Shown here one piece after another: positions 1 to 7,796 of a stretch of DNA of 42,103 nucleotides (within the stretch, counting starts at the first letter, position 1; each line of letters begins with the position of its first letter). The notes beneath the pieces are model-generated. The model did no database searches and had not been told where the DNA came from. It saw only the letters and a list, made by a program, of their open reading frames with translations. The translations under genes were made by a program, and so were the position numbers. This DNA is from Streptomyces roseochromogenus subsp. oscitans DS 12.976 (GTDB taxonomy: Bacteria > Actinomycetota > Actinomycetes > Streptomycetales > Streptomycetaceae), in assembly GCF_000497445.1 (NCBI RefSeq), contig NZ_CM002285.1, positions 569,133 through 611,235 of the forward strand, read 5' to 3'.

Positions 1-881
1 CCGCCCTGCAGACAGGGCCAGGCGAGGCTCGACGGGGTGCCGCAGTTCAGGCCGGCCATGGCGGTCTCGCCGGTCGGGACGCTGACGGCCGTACCCCGGA
101 CGAGGCCGGCGAGGACACAGGCCGCGGCCTCCGGTTCCACCGCCAGCAGCGCCGGAGCACCCCCGCGGTCGCGGCTGCGGTAGTGGGTGACGACGGCCTG
201 GGCCAGTGAGCCGACACCCACCGGGATGGAGACGAGGTCGGGCCCTTCGTGAACACCCCAGGCCGCCAACTGCCCGTCGATCTCGGCGCAGAGCGTGGAG
301 TACCCCTCGACGATCCACCCCGGGATCCGTTCATAGCCCGGCCAGGCGCTGTCCTGCACCAGGACCGTGTCCCGCGCGGCGGCGGCCTCGGCCGCACGTC
401 GCACAGCCTCGTCGTACGACCCCGGTACGGCGGTGACCTCGGCCCCCTCTTCCACGATCGCGGCGACGGCTCGCGGATGCACTCCCCGGGGGACGAAGAC
501 GTGCGCACGCTGTCCGCGCAGGCGGGCCACGCGGGCCACCGCGCGGCCGTGGTTGCCCTCGGTGGCGGTCACCAGGGTGACCGGACCGGGATCCCGGCCG
601 CTCCCCGCCCGCTCCCCGAGCAGACGGTGCACCGCCCAGGAGACACCGAGCGCCTTGAACGCGGGCAGACCCAGACGACGCGACTCGTCCTTCACGAAGA
701 CCCGTCCGACCTGCAACTCCTCGGCCAGCGCGGGAAGTTCGTTCAGCGGAGTGGGCGCGTAGCCGGGCAGCGCGGCATGGAAGTCCCGCACCTCGGCGGG
801 TGCGGGCGCGCAGCGCCAGGTGCGGGCGCCGGGGCGCAGCGTCCAGGGCGGCGACGGGAGGGCAGAGGTGTTCTCGGGCAC
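1..881 (-). CDS. Diaminopropionate ammonia-lyase-like PLP enzyme, 3' end outside window
   Basis: About 293 residues are visible from a GTG start; the C-terminus lies beyond the left edge. The protein is a fold-type II PLP enzyme (threonine dehydratase/tryptophan synthase beta superfamily). Seen: KDESRRLGLPAFKALG with the presumed Schiff-base Lys76, TATEGNHGRAVARVARLRG as the PLP phosphate/substrate loop, and VQDSAWPGYERIPGWIVEGY plus AGLNCGTPS, which match the diaminopropionate ammonia-lyase subgroup. That family converts 2,3-diaminopropionate (and often D/L-serine) to pyruvate and ammonia in the cytoplasm. A purine-rich AGGAGGG lies about 17 nt upstream of the chosen GTG, so the start is uncertain. 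It diverges from a LysR gene that probably controls it. Substrate is inferred from family only. Confidence 0.8.
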   Translation of the reverse strand, partial: MPENTSALPSPPWTLRPGARTWRCAPAPAEVRDFHAALPGYAPTPLNELPALAEELQVGRVFVKDESRRLGLPAFKALGVSWAVHRLLGERAGSGRDPGPVTLVTATEGNHGRAVARVARLRGQRAHVFVPRGVHPRAVAAIVEEGAEVTAVPGSYDEAVRRAAEAAAARDTVLVQDSAWPGYERIPGWIVEGYSTLCAEIDGQLAAWGVHEGPDLVSIPVGVGSLAQAVVTHYRSRDRGGAPALLAVEPEAAACVLAGLVRGTAVSVPTGETAMAGLNCGTPSSLAWPCLQG

Positions 882-993
882 ATGACCAGGGTCCGATGCC
901 CTCCTACGATCGGTCCAGCGAATGTTTCAGACCTATGGTCGTCGGAGAAGCCGATCAATCAACGGCTCTGTACGACGAGGAGGGTCGCCGGCG
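882..993. promoter_or_regulatory. Divergent promoter region, lyase / LysR
   Basis: This 112-nt gap separates the lyase start from the LysR start. It contains the palindrome GACCTATGGTC at 930-940 and a distant inverted pair GATCGG (909-914) / CCGATC (950-955). LysR proteins usually bind a dyad between themselves and the divergent target, so this is the natural operator place; the exact site is inferred. Confidence 0.35.
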
Positions 994-1923
994 ATGTTCG
1001 ACCTGCACCGGCTGCGCCTCCTGCGCGAACTCAAACACCGCGGCACCCTGGCGGCCGTCGCCACGGCGCTGTCCTACGCTCCGTCCTCCGTCTCCCAGCA
1101 GCTGTCCCTGCTGGAGGCCGAGGCCGGCGTCCCCCTGCTGGAACCGGTGGGGCGGCGGGTGCGGCTGACCGAGCAGGCCGAGATCCTCGTCGCCCACACG
1201 GAGGCGGTCCTGGAGCGCCTGGAGCGGGCGGAGGCGGACATCGCCGCATCGCTGTCCGGCCTGGCGGGTCTGACGGGCACCTTGCGCATCGCTTCGTTCC
1301 AGACCGCCGCTCTGGCCCTGGTGCCGACCGCGCTGGGTCTGCTGCGCGAGTGGCACCCCCGCCTGAGGGTCCACGTCACCCACCGGGAGCCGGAGCGCGC
1401 GCTGCCCGCCCTGCAGGCCCGCGACTTCGACCTGGTCCTCGCCGAGGAGTACCCGGGCAACCCCAATCCGCGGCCGGCCGAACTGGAGCAGGAGGACCTG
1501 CTCGACGACGCCCTGCAGCTCGCGCTTCCCGAGACTGCGGAACGGCCCGGCACCCGGGGCCCGTTGGCGGTGCTGCGCTCCCTCGCGGACCGTCCCTGGG
1601 TGATGGAGCCCGAGGGAACCGCCGCCCGGCACTGGGCCATGACCCTGTGCCGCACCGCCGGATTCGAACCCGACGTACGGTTCGAGACCACTGACCTCCT
1701 GCTCCACCTCCGCCTGGTCGACCAGAAGCACGCCGCCGCCTTCCTTCCCGCCCTGGTCTGGGACGGCCGCCCGCCGAGCGTGGCTCTACGGCAGCTCCCC
1801 CGCGGCCGGCGTGCTCGCCGCATCTTCACCGTCGTACGCCGGGGCGGCAGCCGGCACCCCGCGGTCCTCGCCTGCCGGGACGCCCTCCGGCATGCGGTCG
1901 CCCTGCGTTCCCCGCTGCCGTAG
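994..1923 (+). CDS. LysR family transcriptional regulator
   Basis: 309 aa. Residues 1-60 form the LysR winged HTH (FDLHRLRLLRELKHRGTLAA ... SYAPSSVSQQLSLLE ... PLLEPVGRRVRLTEQAE), followed by a linker helix and a type-2 periplasmic-binding-like effector domain that starts near GTLRIASFQTAALALVP. The ATG at 994 is chosen because GAGGAGGG at 977-984 is well placed and the HTH begins immediately after it; earlier in-frame starts would run into the divergent promoter. It is divergent from the PLP lyase and convergent with the NCS1 permease, so it probably regulates amino-acid catabolism by the lyase. The effector is unknown. Confidence 0.9.
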   Translation: MFDLHRLRLLRELKHRGTLAAVATALSYAPSSVSQQLSLLEAEAGVPLLEPVGRRVRLTEQAEILVAHTEAVLERLERAEADIAASLSGLAGLTGTLRIASFQTAALALVPTALGLLREWHPRLRVHVTHREPERALPALQARDFDLVLAEEYPGNPNPRPAELEQEDLLDDALQLALPETAERPGTRGPLAVLRSLADRPWVMEPEGTAARHWAMTLCRTAGFEPDVRFETTDLLLHLRLVDQKHAAAFLPALVWDGRPPSVALRQLPRGRRARRIFTVVRRGGSRHPAVLACRDALRHAVALRSPLP

Positions 1924-1953
1924 AGCCCTGCACTTTCTTGGTGTTCAGGGCTC
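1923..1953. terminator. Bidirectional terminator hairpin
   Basis: A perfect 8-bp inverted repeat GAGCCCTG / CAGGGCTC encloses a 15-nt loop and covers the stop codons of two convergent genes (LysR and NCS1 permease). It could serve both strands. No U-tract is present, which is common in Streptomyces. Confidence 0.6.
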
Positions 1954-3396
1954 GCGGTGCTCGTGGGTCGCCTGCTCCAGCGCCGCCGCCTCGGCCTGGG
2001 CAACCCGTGTCTCGGCCGCCACGTCGATCGAGCGGGTCAGCCACCAGTACAGCAGCGCGGCGACCGGGAGTCCGATGAACAGGGAGATGTCGGCTCCGCC
2101 CAGCGCCTTGGCGGCGGGGCCGACGTACAGGGTGCCGACGGAGAAGAAGGGGATCATGACGGCGAAGCCGACCAGGTAGGCGATGATGCCGTGCCAGCCC
2201 CAACGGCCGTAGATGCCGCGCGGGTTGAAGATCTCCGCGATGGCGTAGTGCCCGCGACGCACGACGTAGTAGTCCATCAGGTTCACCGCGGTCCAGGGGA
2301 TGAACAGATAGAGCACCAGCAGCAGGAAGTTGTTGAAGTTCTGCAGGAAGTTGGAGGTCGCGGCCAGTGCACCGACCAGGGAGAGCGCGGCCGTCAGACC
2401 GATGGTGACCAGGCGTACGCCCAGTGTCGGCCGCACCCGCTTGAACGAGTCGATGCCGCTGATGAGGGTCAGCGAGCCGCCGTACATGTTCAGCGCGGTG
2501 ACGGACACCAGGCCCAGGGCGGCGAAGAGCAGCACGATGGCACCGAAGCCGCTGAACACCTTGTCGCCGGCGGCGTTGATCGACGTGATCGTGTCGAAGT
2601 CCTTGCCCGCCCAGGCGGCCAGCAGCGTGCCGAGGACCATCAGCCAGATGCCGCCGAGCGCGGAGCCGAAGTAGGTCCAGTAGAAGGTCTTGCGGACCGT
2701 CACGTCCGGCGGGAGATAGCGGGAGTAGTCGGAGACGTAGATGGCCCAGCTGATCTGGTAGCCGGCGACCACGCCGAACTGGGCGAGGAACGGGGTCCAC
2801 TTGAAGGCGCCGAGGTCGAAGGAGCCCGCCGGATAGTGCAGGGTGACGAGGACACCGACGGTGAAGACGCCGAAGATGACCAGGAAGGTGTACGTCAGGA
2901 TCCGCTCGGCCTTGTGGATGATGTCGTAGCCCACGAGCGCGATGACGAGCGCGACCACGGTCACCACGACCACCCACAGCTTGACGCTGCCGTGCAGGGT
3001 GGTGTGCAGGGAGTCGGCGGCGAGGATGCTGTTGAAGACGTTGAACCCCGCGTACTGCACATAGGCGAAGAGCCACACCAGGAGGGCGCCGACGTAACCG
3101 AACTGGGGGCGCGACTGGATCATCTGCGGCAGGCCCAGCTGGGGGCCCTGTGCCGAGTGGAAGGCCATGAAGAAGGTGCCGAGGACGGTGCCGGCCACGA
3201 TCGCCAGCAGCGACCAGATCAGATTGCCGCCCTCGGTGATGCTGATCAGCCCCACGGCCAGGGTCGCGATCTGGGCGTTGGACATGAACCAGAGCGGGCC
3301 CAGATGCCAGAGCTTGCCGTGCCGCTCGTCCAGGGGGACGTAGTCGATGGACCGGATCTCCAGGCCGGTCACCCGCGGCTCCGCTGATGTGCTCAT
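1945..3396 (-). CDS. NCS1 family nucleobase/cation permease
   Basis: 483 aa, about 12 predicted transmembrane segments. It resembles the cytosine/purine/uracil/thiamine/allantoin symporters (NCS1): N-terminal GLEIRSIDYVPLDERHGK, then TM1 with WFMSNAQIATLAVG, and TM3 with QMIQSRPQFGYVGALLVW, a characteristic NCS1 region. The family imports nucleobases or related ring compounds with H+ or Na+. Start chosen at 3396 because the reverse strand carries GGGAGG six bases before this ATG; an upstream in-frame extension has no homology. No catabolic gene is next to it, so the substrate cannot be deduced. Confidence 0.88.
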   Translation of the reverse strand: MSTSAEPRVTGLEIRSIDYVPLDERHGKLWHLGPLWFMSNAQIATLAVGLISITEGGNLIWSLLAIVAGTVLGTFFMAFHSAQGPQLGLPQMIQSRPQFGYVGALLVWLFAYVQYAGFNVFNSILAADSLHTTLHGSVKLWVVVVTVVALVIALVGYDIIHKAERILTYTFLVIFGVFTVGVLVTLHYPAGSFDLGAFKWTPFLAQFGVVAGYQISWAIYVSDYSRYLPPDVTVRKTFYWTYFGSALGGIWLMVLGTLLAAWAGKDFDTITSINAAGDKVFSGFGAIVLLFAALGLVSVTALNMYGGSLTLISGIDSFKRVRPTLGVRLVTIGLTAALSLVGALAATSNFLQNFNNFLLLVLYLFIPWTAVNLMDYYVVRRGHYAIAEIFNPRGIYGRWGWHGIIAYLVGFAVMIPFFSVGTLYVGPAAKALGGADISLFIGLPVAALLYWWLTRSIDVAAETRVAQAEAAALEQATHEHREP

Positions 3397-3493
3397 GACG
3401 CCTCCCGGCGGCCGGTCTGCCTCTGGGACACATTGTTCTCCGAGGCGGACGCGGTGACGAGTGGTGCGACACAAATGCCAAGGCCGAGAGTGG

Positions 3494-3520
3494 GGAGGCG
3501 GCTGAGTATGTGCCGCCTCC
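3494..3520 (-). terminator. Rho-independent-like hairpin after the deacetylase gene
   Basis: Perfect 9-bp stem GGAGGCGGC / GCCGCCTCC with a 9-nt loop, ten bases past the stop codon of the deacetylase. It also lies upstream of the NCS1 gene, insulating it. Confidence 0.65.
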
Positions 3521-3529
3521 GGGAGGCGT

Positions 3530-4414
3530 TCAGGCGCGGTGCAGGCCGTCCGAGAGACGGACGAAGCGGTGGCCGGCGGCCAGCAGGTGGGGGACGGCTC
3601 TCGCGATGCCCCGGGCGGTGCCGCCTGCGGGGTGGTTCATATGGCACAGGACGATGGAACCGGCCCGAGCGGAGGCGACGGTGGTGTGAACCTGCTCGGC
3701 GGTGAACGTGGCGCCGCCGTCACCGTTGACCGAGAAGCTGACGAAGCGTTCCCCGAGGTCCCCGACGATGCGTGCCGCGACGTCGTCGCAGTAGGCCGTG
3801 CCGGACCGGAAGAAGCGCGGCGGGGCGCCCAGCAGACCGGTCAGCTTCGCCTGGTTGCCCGCGATCTCGTCGTACACCTCGCCCGCGCCGCGGGTGCCGG
3901 GGATGCCGTACGCGGAGCGGCCGGTGACCGACAGGGGGCGGTGCCGGGTGCCGTGGTTGGCGATCTCGAACAGCGGATCGGTGGCCAGCCGGTGGAACAC
4001 CGCCGGGTTGGCGTCGATCCAGCGGGAATTGATGAACAGCGTCGCCGGGATGTTCCGTGCGCGGAGGAAGTCGAGGAGCGCCTGGTCGTAACCGCTGCCG
4101 CCGGGGCCACCGCACGCGTCGAAGGTCAGCGCGATGTCGCGGGTCGTCCCCGGCAGCGAGTGCACCACGCCCGGGGCGTCGAAGCCCCAGGTGTGCGGCA
4201 CGCTGCGGCCGTAGCGGGCCACGATCTCCTCGCGGGTGACGGGAGGCCGTGTGGCCGAGGGCACGGCGCTGGGGGTGGACGGGGCGGCCGAGTCCACGCC
4301 CGTGCCCGGCGAACCGGAGGAGGCGGACGCGCCGCCGTCGTTCTTCGGGCTCGCGCAACCGGCGAGCAGCCCTCCCGCCATGGCAGCGAGCACCGCACGC
4401 CGACCAGCCGTCAT
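3530..4414 (-). CDS. Polysaccharide deacetylase lipoprotein (NodB domain)
   Basis: 294 aa. The N-terminus MTAGRRAVLAAMAGGLLAGC has an Arg pair, a hydrophobic stretch and a lipobox (LAGC, Cys20), so it is probably exported and lipid-anchored. A low-complexity Ser/Ala/Pro linker runs to about residue 60. The NodB carbohydrate esterase 4 domain follows: motif 1 is IALTFDACGG (Asp99), motif 2 is NHGTRH (His154, His158), and RFFRSGTAYCD fits motif 3. The usual second Asp of TFDD is replaced by Ala-Cys, as in some actinobacterial secreted members. Likely substrate is cell-wall or environmental N-acetylated glycan, not determined by sequence. GAGGGAAACGG precedes the ATG. Confidence 0.88.
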   Translation of the reverse strand: MTAGRRAVLAAMAGGLLAGCASPKNDGGASASSGSPGTGVDSAAPSTPSAVPSATRPPVTREEIVARYGRSVPHTWGFDAPGVVHSLPGTTRDIALTFDACGGPGGSGYDQALLDFLRARNIPATLFINSRWIDANPAVFHRLATDPLFEIANHGTRHRPLSVTGRSAYGIPGTRGAGEVYDEIAGNQAKLTGLLGAPPRFFRSGTAYCDDVAARIVGDLGERFVSFSVNGDGGATFTAEQVHTTVASARAGSIVLCHMNHPAGGTARGIARAVPHLLAAGHRFVRLSDGLHRA

Positions 4415-4636
4415 CCGTTTCCCTCACACCTGATCGAAGGCCGTCACAGCCAACGGCCACCTTGACGGCAACGGTACGCAGCGGACGACTCGTGGCCGTG
4501 AAGACAGCGGTAAGAGGTCATCCAGAATCGGGCGGGAGTCGACGCCTACGGCGACACCGGGTCTACGGCTGTACCGGTGAGGGCACTTCGACGAGACCGG
4601 CCCGGCACGCTCAGAGTGCTCAGGAGTTCACGGCGG

Positions 4637-4753
4637 TCAGCCGCGGGGCGTGGCCGGGCGGCCGTAGCGACGCTCGAAGCGTTCGATGCGGCCGGCGGTG
4701 TCCACGACCCTCGCCTTGCCAGTTTAGAAGGGGTGGCCGGCCGACGAGATGTC
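4637..4753 (-). pseudogene. rpmE2: Remnant of rpmE2 (ribosomal protein L31 type B), internal stop
   Basis: The reverse strand reads [30 protein letters not shown] followed by a short tail and TGA. This is the C-terminal half of zinc-independent L31B proteins (ISS..HPFYTGK..VVDTAGR.ERF). The tyrosine codon after HPF is TAA here (complement at 4724-4726), and a stop sits just before the fragment, so no full-length product is possible. Upstream, codons reading VPEYDPV might be a trace of the family's HPEY.PV N-terminus, but the middle is missing. The gene 4415-4819 otherwise contains no coding sequence I recognise. Confidence 0.72.
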
Positions 4754-4819
4754 CGTTCAGCGTTCCTCGCGGAAGGGGACATGCCGGCCGGCGACCGGGT
4801 CGTACTCCGGTACGACTCG

Positions 4820-5602
4820 TCATGCGTGACGGTCCGCTCCTGGGCCGCCGTCGCGATGGCTCGTGGTGAAGCGGGACGGTGGCATGCCGAAGGCGCGGGT
4901 GAAGGCGGCGGTCAGGGCGGCGGGAGAGGCGTAGCCGAGGTGGCCGGAGACCTCGGTGACCGATGCCGTGCGCAGCAGCGGCACGGCGGCCAGCAGGCGC
5001 GCGCGGGTGCGCCAGACCGCCGGGCTCTCCCCTGTCTCGGTCCGGAAGCGCCGGGTGAAGGCCCGTTCGCTCATGGCCGTCCGCGCGGCCCACGCGGCGT
5101 TGGTGACGCCGGCGTCCGGGGCGGCCAGATACGCACGGCAGAGCGCCGCGAGATCGGGAGCGGCGGGGATCGCGACGTGGAACGGAAGCGGGGTGCGTGC
5201 CGCGATCTCGTGCAGGAGGAGCGCCACGACACAACCTTCCCGGCCGGAGAGGCTGTAGTCGGCCTCGAACTCGACTGCGGCCAGGAGCAGTTCACGCAGC
5301 AACGGCGGAACGTCCACGACCATGCAGGTGGCGGGCCACCAGGGCACGGCGTCCGGCTCGATGTAGAGGGAGCGGGTGCTCACTCCCAGCATGCGGACCC
5401 GGTGCCGGGCGGTCGCCGGGATCAGGACGGCTCGCTCCGGCGGAACGGTCCAGGTGCCCTCGGGGGTGTCGACGACCATGACGCCGGTGGCGCCGTAGAG
5501 GAACTGCGCGCGCCGGTGCCGGTGCCAGTCGAGCACCTGGCCGGAGGCGTAGTCGGTACCGATGGGCAGGACGGCCCGGTCCACATGGTCGACGTTGTCC
5601 AC
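4820..5602 (-). CDS. AraC family transcriptional regulator with cupin sensor domain
   Basis: About 260 aa. An N-terminal cupin-type domain (LDWHRHRRAQFLYGATGVMV ... HRVRMLGVSTRSLYIEP) is followed by a C-terminal AraC double HTH (MSERAFTRRFRTETGESPAVW ... SVTEVSGHLGYASPAALTAA). The reading frame is open upstream to 5716, past the divergent gene's start; GTG at 5602 is preferred because conserved sequence starts there (VDNVDHVDRAVLPIG), with GTG 5617 and ATG 5662 as alternatives. AraC/cupin regulators of this type commonly sit beside and control a membrane exporter; here that is the TSUP gene starting about 100 nt away. The ligand is unknown. Confidence 0.87.
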   Translation of the reverse strand: MDNVDHVDRAVLPIGTDYASGQVLDWHRHRRAQFLYGATGVMVVDTPEGTWTVPPERAVLIPATARHRVRMLGVSTRSLYIEPDAVPWWPATCMVVDVPPLLRELLLAAVEFEADYSLSGREGCVVALLLHEIAARTPLPFHVAIPAAPDLAALCRAYLAAPDAGVTNAAWAARTAMSERAFTRRFRTETGESPAVWRTRARLLAAVPLLRTASVTEVSGHLGYASPAALTAAFTRAFGMPPSRFTTSHRDGGPGADRHA

Positions 5603-5700
5603 GGAGACGTTCTTCACCGGGCCACTGTAGGGGCCGACTCTCGAAAGAATGGTGCCGGGCATCGCATGCGGGCAGCTCGTCGGGCTGGTGAAGTGGCCCT

Positions 5701-6525
5701 GTGAACGAAGTGGCACTTCTTGGAATCGGACTCCTCACCGGGGTGACGACCGTCTTGTTCGGGTTCGGCGGCGGCTTTGTCGCGGTTCCGGTGGTGGTGT
5801 GGGCGAACGCGGCCCTCGGCGCGGACGCGATCCGGGTGGCGACGGCCACCTCGGCCCTGGTCATGCTGGTCAACGCGGCGTTCGCCACGGCCGTCACCCC
5901 ACGGCGCGTCCTGACCGCCCTGCGCGGCAGCGGCCCGCTGCTGGCCCTGCTGGCCGTCGGCGGTGCGGCCGGTGCGCTCGCCACCCGGCACGCCGAGGCC
6001 GGCCAGGCCCACTTCGGCTTCGTCGCGTACGTCGCTCTCACCGTCGTCGATCTGCTGCTGCGCCCCGGCTTTCTGCGTCCGCGCGGACATGTCCGGGAGA
6101 GCCGCGAGGCACACAGTGAGGAGACCCGTGAGGTGCCCCGTCCCCTGCCCGCCGTCCTCGGCGCACCGATCGGCGCGGTGGCGGCCTTCCTCGGTGTCGG
6201 CGGCAGTGTCATGACCGTTCCCGCGCTACGACGCGCCGGACACCCGATGCGTGTGGCGACCGCACTCGCCAACCCTCTCACCCTCGCCATCGCGCTCCCC
6301 GCCACCGCGCTGTCCCTGACCGGCACGGACGCCGTCGCCGCCCACACGCACCCGCATCTGGTCGGCCTGGTCGACCTCCGCGCCGCCGGGGCGCTGCTCC
6401 TGGGCGCTCTGCCCGTGATCGCGGTGCTGCGGCGCCGCCCGCCCCGGATCCCGGACCGCGCCCACGCCTGGTCGTATCTCGCACTGCTCGGCGTCGTGGA
6501 GGTCGCGATACTGCTCGCGGGTTGA
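5701..6525 (+). CDS. TSUP (TauE/SafE) family membrane exporter
   Basis: 274 aa, about eight hydrophobic segments. The N-terminal GIGLLTGVTTVLFGFGGGFV and the second-half repeat PIGAVAAFLGVGGSVMTVPA are the paired glycine-rich motifs of the TauE/SafE/TSUP family, with a charged loop (about 120-145) between halves. Family members move sulfite, sulfoacetate or other sulfur-containing or organic anions across the membrane. The GTG start lacks a strong Shine-Dalgarno sequence. Divergent from the cupin/AraC regulator, which likely controls it; convergent with the desaturase. Confidence 0.87.
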   Translation: MNEVALLGIGLLTGVTTVLFGFGGGFVAVPVVVWANAALGADAIRVATATSALVMLVNAAFATAVTPRRVLTALRGSGPLLALLAVGGAAGALATRHAEAGQAHFGFVAYVALTVVDLLLRPGFLRPRGHVRESREAHSEETREVPRPLPAVLGAPIGAVAAFLGVGGSVMTVPALRRAGHPMRVATALANPLTLAIALPATALSLTGTDAVAAHTHPHLVGLVDLRAAGALLLGALPVIAVLRRRPPRIPDRAHAWSYLALLGVVEVAILLAG

Positions 6526-6560
6526 GACGGATGTCCCGGCCGGGTGGCCCCGGGGCCGTC
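6526..6560. terminator. Possible bidirectional hairpin between convergent genes
   Basis: GACGG (6526-6530) pairs with CCGTC (6556-6560) around the self-complementary blocks CCCGGCCGGG and CCCCGGGG. It fills the gap between the convergent TSUP and desaturase stops; several foldings are possible. Confidence 0.35.
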
Positions 6561-6561
6561 G

Positions 6562-7638
6562 TCAGGAGGCCTTGCGCTGCCGCCTGATGGGTTCTCCCAC
6601 CCGGTGCATATGGGTGAGGGCCTCGCGGTACGACCGGATCAGTCCGGTCTCGTGGTACGGCACGCCGATCTCCGCGCAGTACGCGCGCACGATGACCTGC
6701 GCGCGCCGCAGATGGGGCGTGGGCATGCTCGGGAACAGGTGGTGCTCGATCTGGTAGTTGAGCCCGCCGAGCATCATGTCGGTGAGGCCGCCGCCGCGGA
6801 CGTTGCGGGAGGTGAGGACCTGGCGGCGCAGGAAGTCGGGCCGTTCGTCACCGGTGAACGTGGGCATGCCCTTGTGGTTCGGTGCGAAGGTGCAGCCGAG
6901 GTAGACCCCGAACAGGCCCTGGTGCACAGCGAGGAACGCGATCGCCTTGCCGGGCGGGAGCACCAGGAACAGCGCGGACAGATAGGCCGCCAGGTGGAGG
7001 AAGAGCAGACCGGCTTCCAGCAGCCGGTGCTTCATGGCCGGCCGGCGCAGCGCCCGTACGCTCGCGACATGCAGGTTGAAGCCCTCCAGCGTCAGCAGCG
7101 GGAAGAACAGCCACGCCTGGTGGCCGCCGATGAGACGGGCCAGTCCACGGCTGTCGCGGGCCTGGTCGGTGGACCACACCAGGATGTCGGGGGCGACATC
7201 CGGGTCGAGTTCCTCGTGGTTGGGGTTGGCGTGGTGGCGGGTGTGCTTGTTCATCCACCAGCCGTAGCTCATGCCGATGCCGAGGTTTCCGAAGAGGCGG
7301 CCCCAGATCTCGCTCGGCCGGCCGCGCCGGAAGACCTGGCGGTGCGCCAAGTCATGGGCAACGAGGGCCACTTGACCGAACATCAACGCCAGGAAGGCGG
7401 CCACGGCCAGCTGCCACCAGGTGTCGCCGAGGGCGAGGAAGGTGCCCCAGCCCGCCACCAGCAGCGCGATGACCAGGGCGAGCCGTGCCGTGTAGTAGCC
7501 GGGGCGCCGGTTCAGCAGCCCCGCCTCGGCGATACGCCGGGACAGCCGGGCGAAGTCGCTGCCGGCTCCGGATCCGGACGTACGGGAACGGGCGTCCGGC
7601 GCCCCGGCCGTGACCGGGGCATGAGGGGAAATCGTCAT
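6562..7638 (-). CDS. Membrane fatty acid desaturase
   Basis: 358 aa integral-membrane diiron enzyme. All three histidine boxes are present: HDLAH (95-99), HTRHH (132-136) and QIEHH (296-300). The Gln-initiated third box is the form seen in front-end and acyl-lipid DesA3-like desaturases. Hydrophobic pairs lie around 52-95 and 170-255. The reaction is O2-dependent introduction of a cis double bond into membrane-lipid acyl chains; regiospecificity cannot be read from sequence. No ferredoxin or reductase partner lies next to it. It follows gap on the same strand but about 160 nt away, so probably has its own promoter. Confidence 0.9.
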   Translation of the reverse strand: MTISPHAPVTAGAPDARSRTSGSGAGSDFARLSRRIAEAGLLNRRPGYYTARLALVIALLVAGWGTFLALGDTWWQLAVAAFLALMFGQVALVAHDLAHRQVFRRGRPSEIWGRLFGNLGIGMSYGWWMNKHTRHHANPNHEELDPDVAPDILVWSTDQARDSRGLARLIGGHQAWLFFPLLTLEGFNLHVASVRALRRPAMKHRLLEAGLLFLHLAAYLSALFLVLPPGKAIAFLAVHQGLFGVYLGCTFAPNHKGMPTFTGDERPDFLRRQVLTSRNVRGGGLTDMMLGGLNYQIEHHLFPSMPTPHLRRAQVIVRAYCAEIGVPYHETGLIRSYREALTHMHRVGEPIRRQRKAS

Positions 7639-7796
7639 GCCGTCGAGTCTCGGCAGGCGCGTGCGGCCGGAACAGCCAGCCAGTCACCGGACCGGATGGG
7701 GGGCTTTCCCTACGGCACCCCAGGGTGTTTCCACCACTCCAAGCCGCTGACCTCGGCCTTCTGGGGAGGCCACGCCCGCTTGCTCCCCGTCTCCGG

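Noticed and set aside
249..1694. Long top-strand open frame across the lyase and LysR genes
   Set aside because: It is antisense to the clear PLP-lyase frame and in the wrong frame for LysR; product is Arg/Gly/Pro-rich with no motif.
1957..3387. 476-codon top-strand open frame opposite the NCS1 permease
   Set aside because: Gly/Asp/Val/Gln/Glu-rich mirror translation of a high-GC gene; the permease on the other strand has transmembrane and family motifs.
4415..4636. Coding sequence upstream of the rpmE2 remnant
   Set aside because: Short overlapping frames lack codon bias, motifs and ribosome binding sites.
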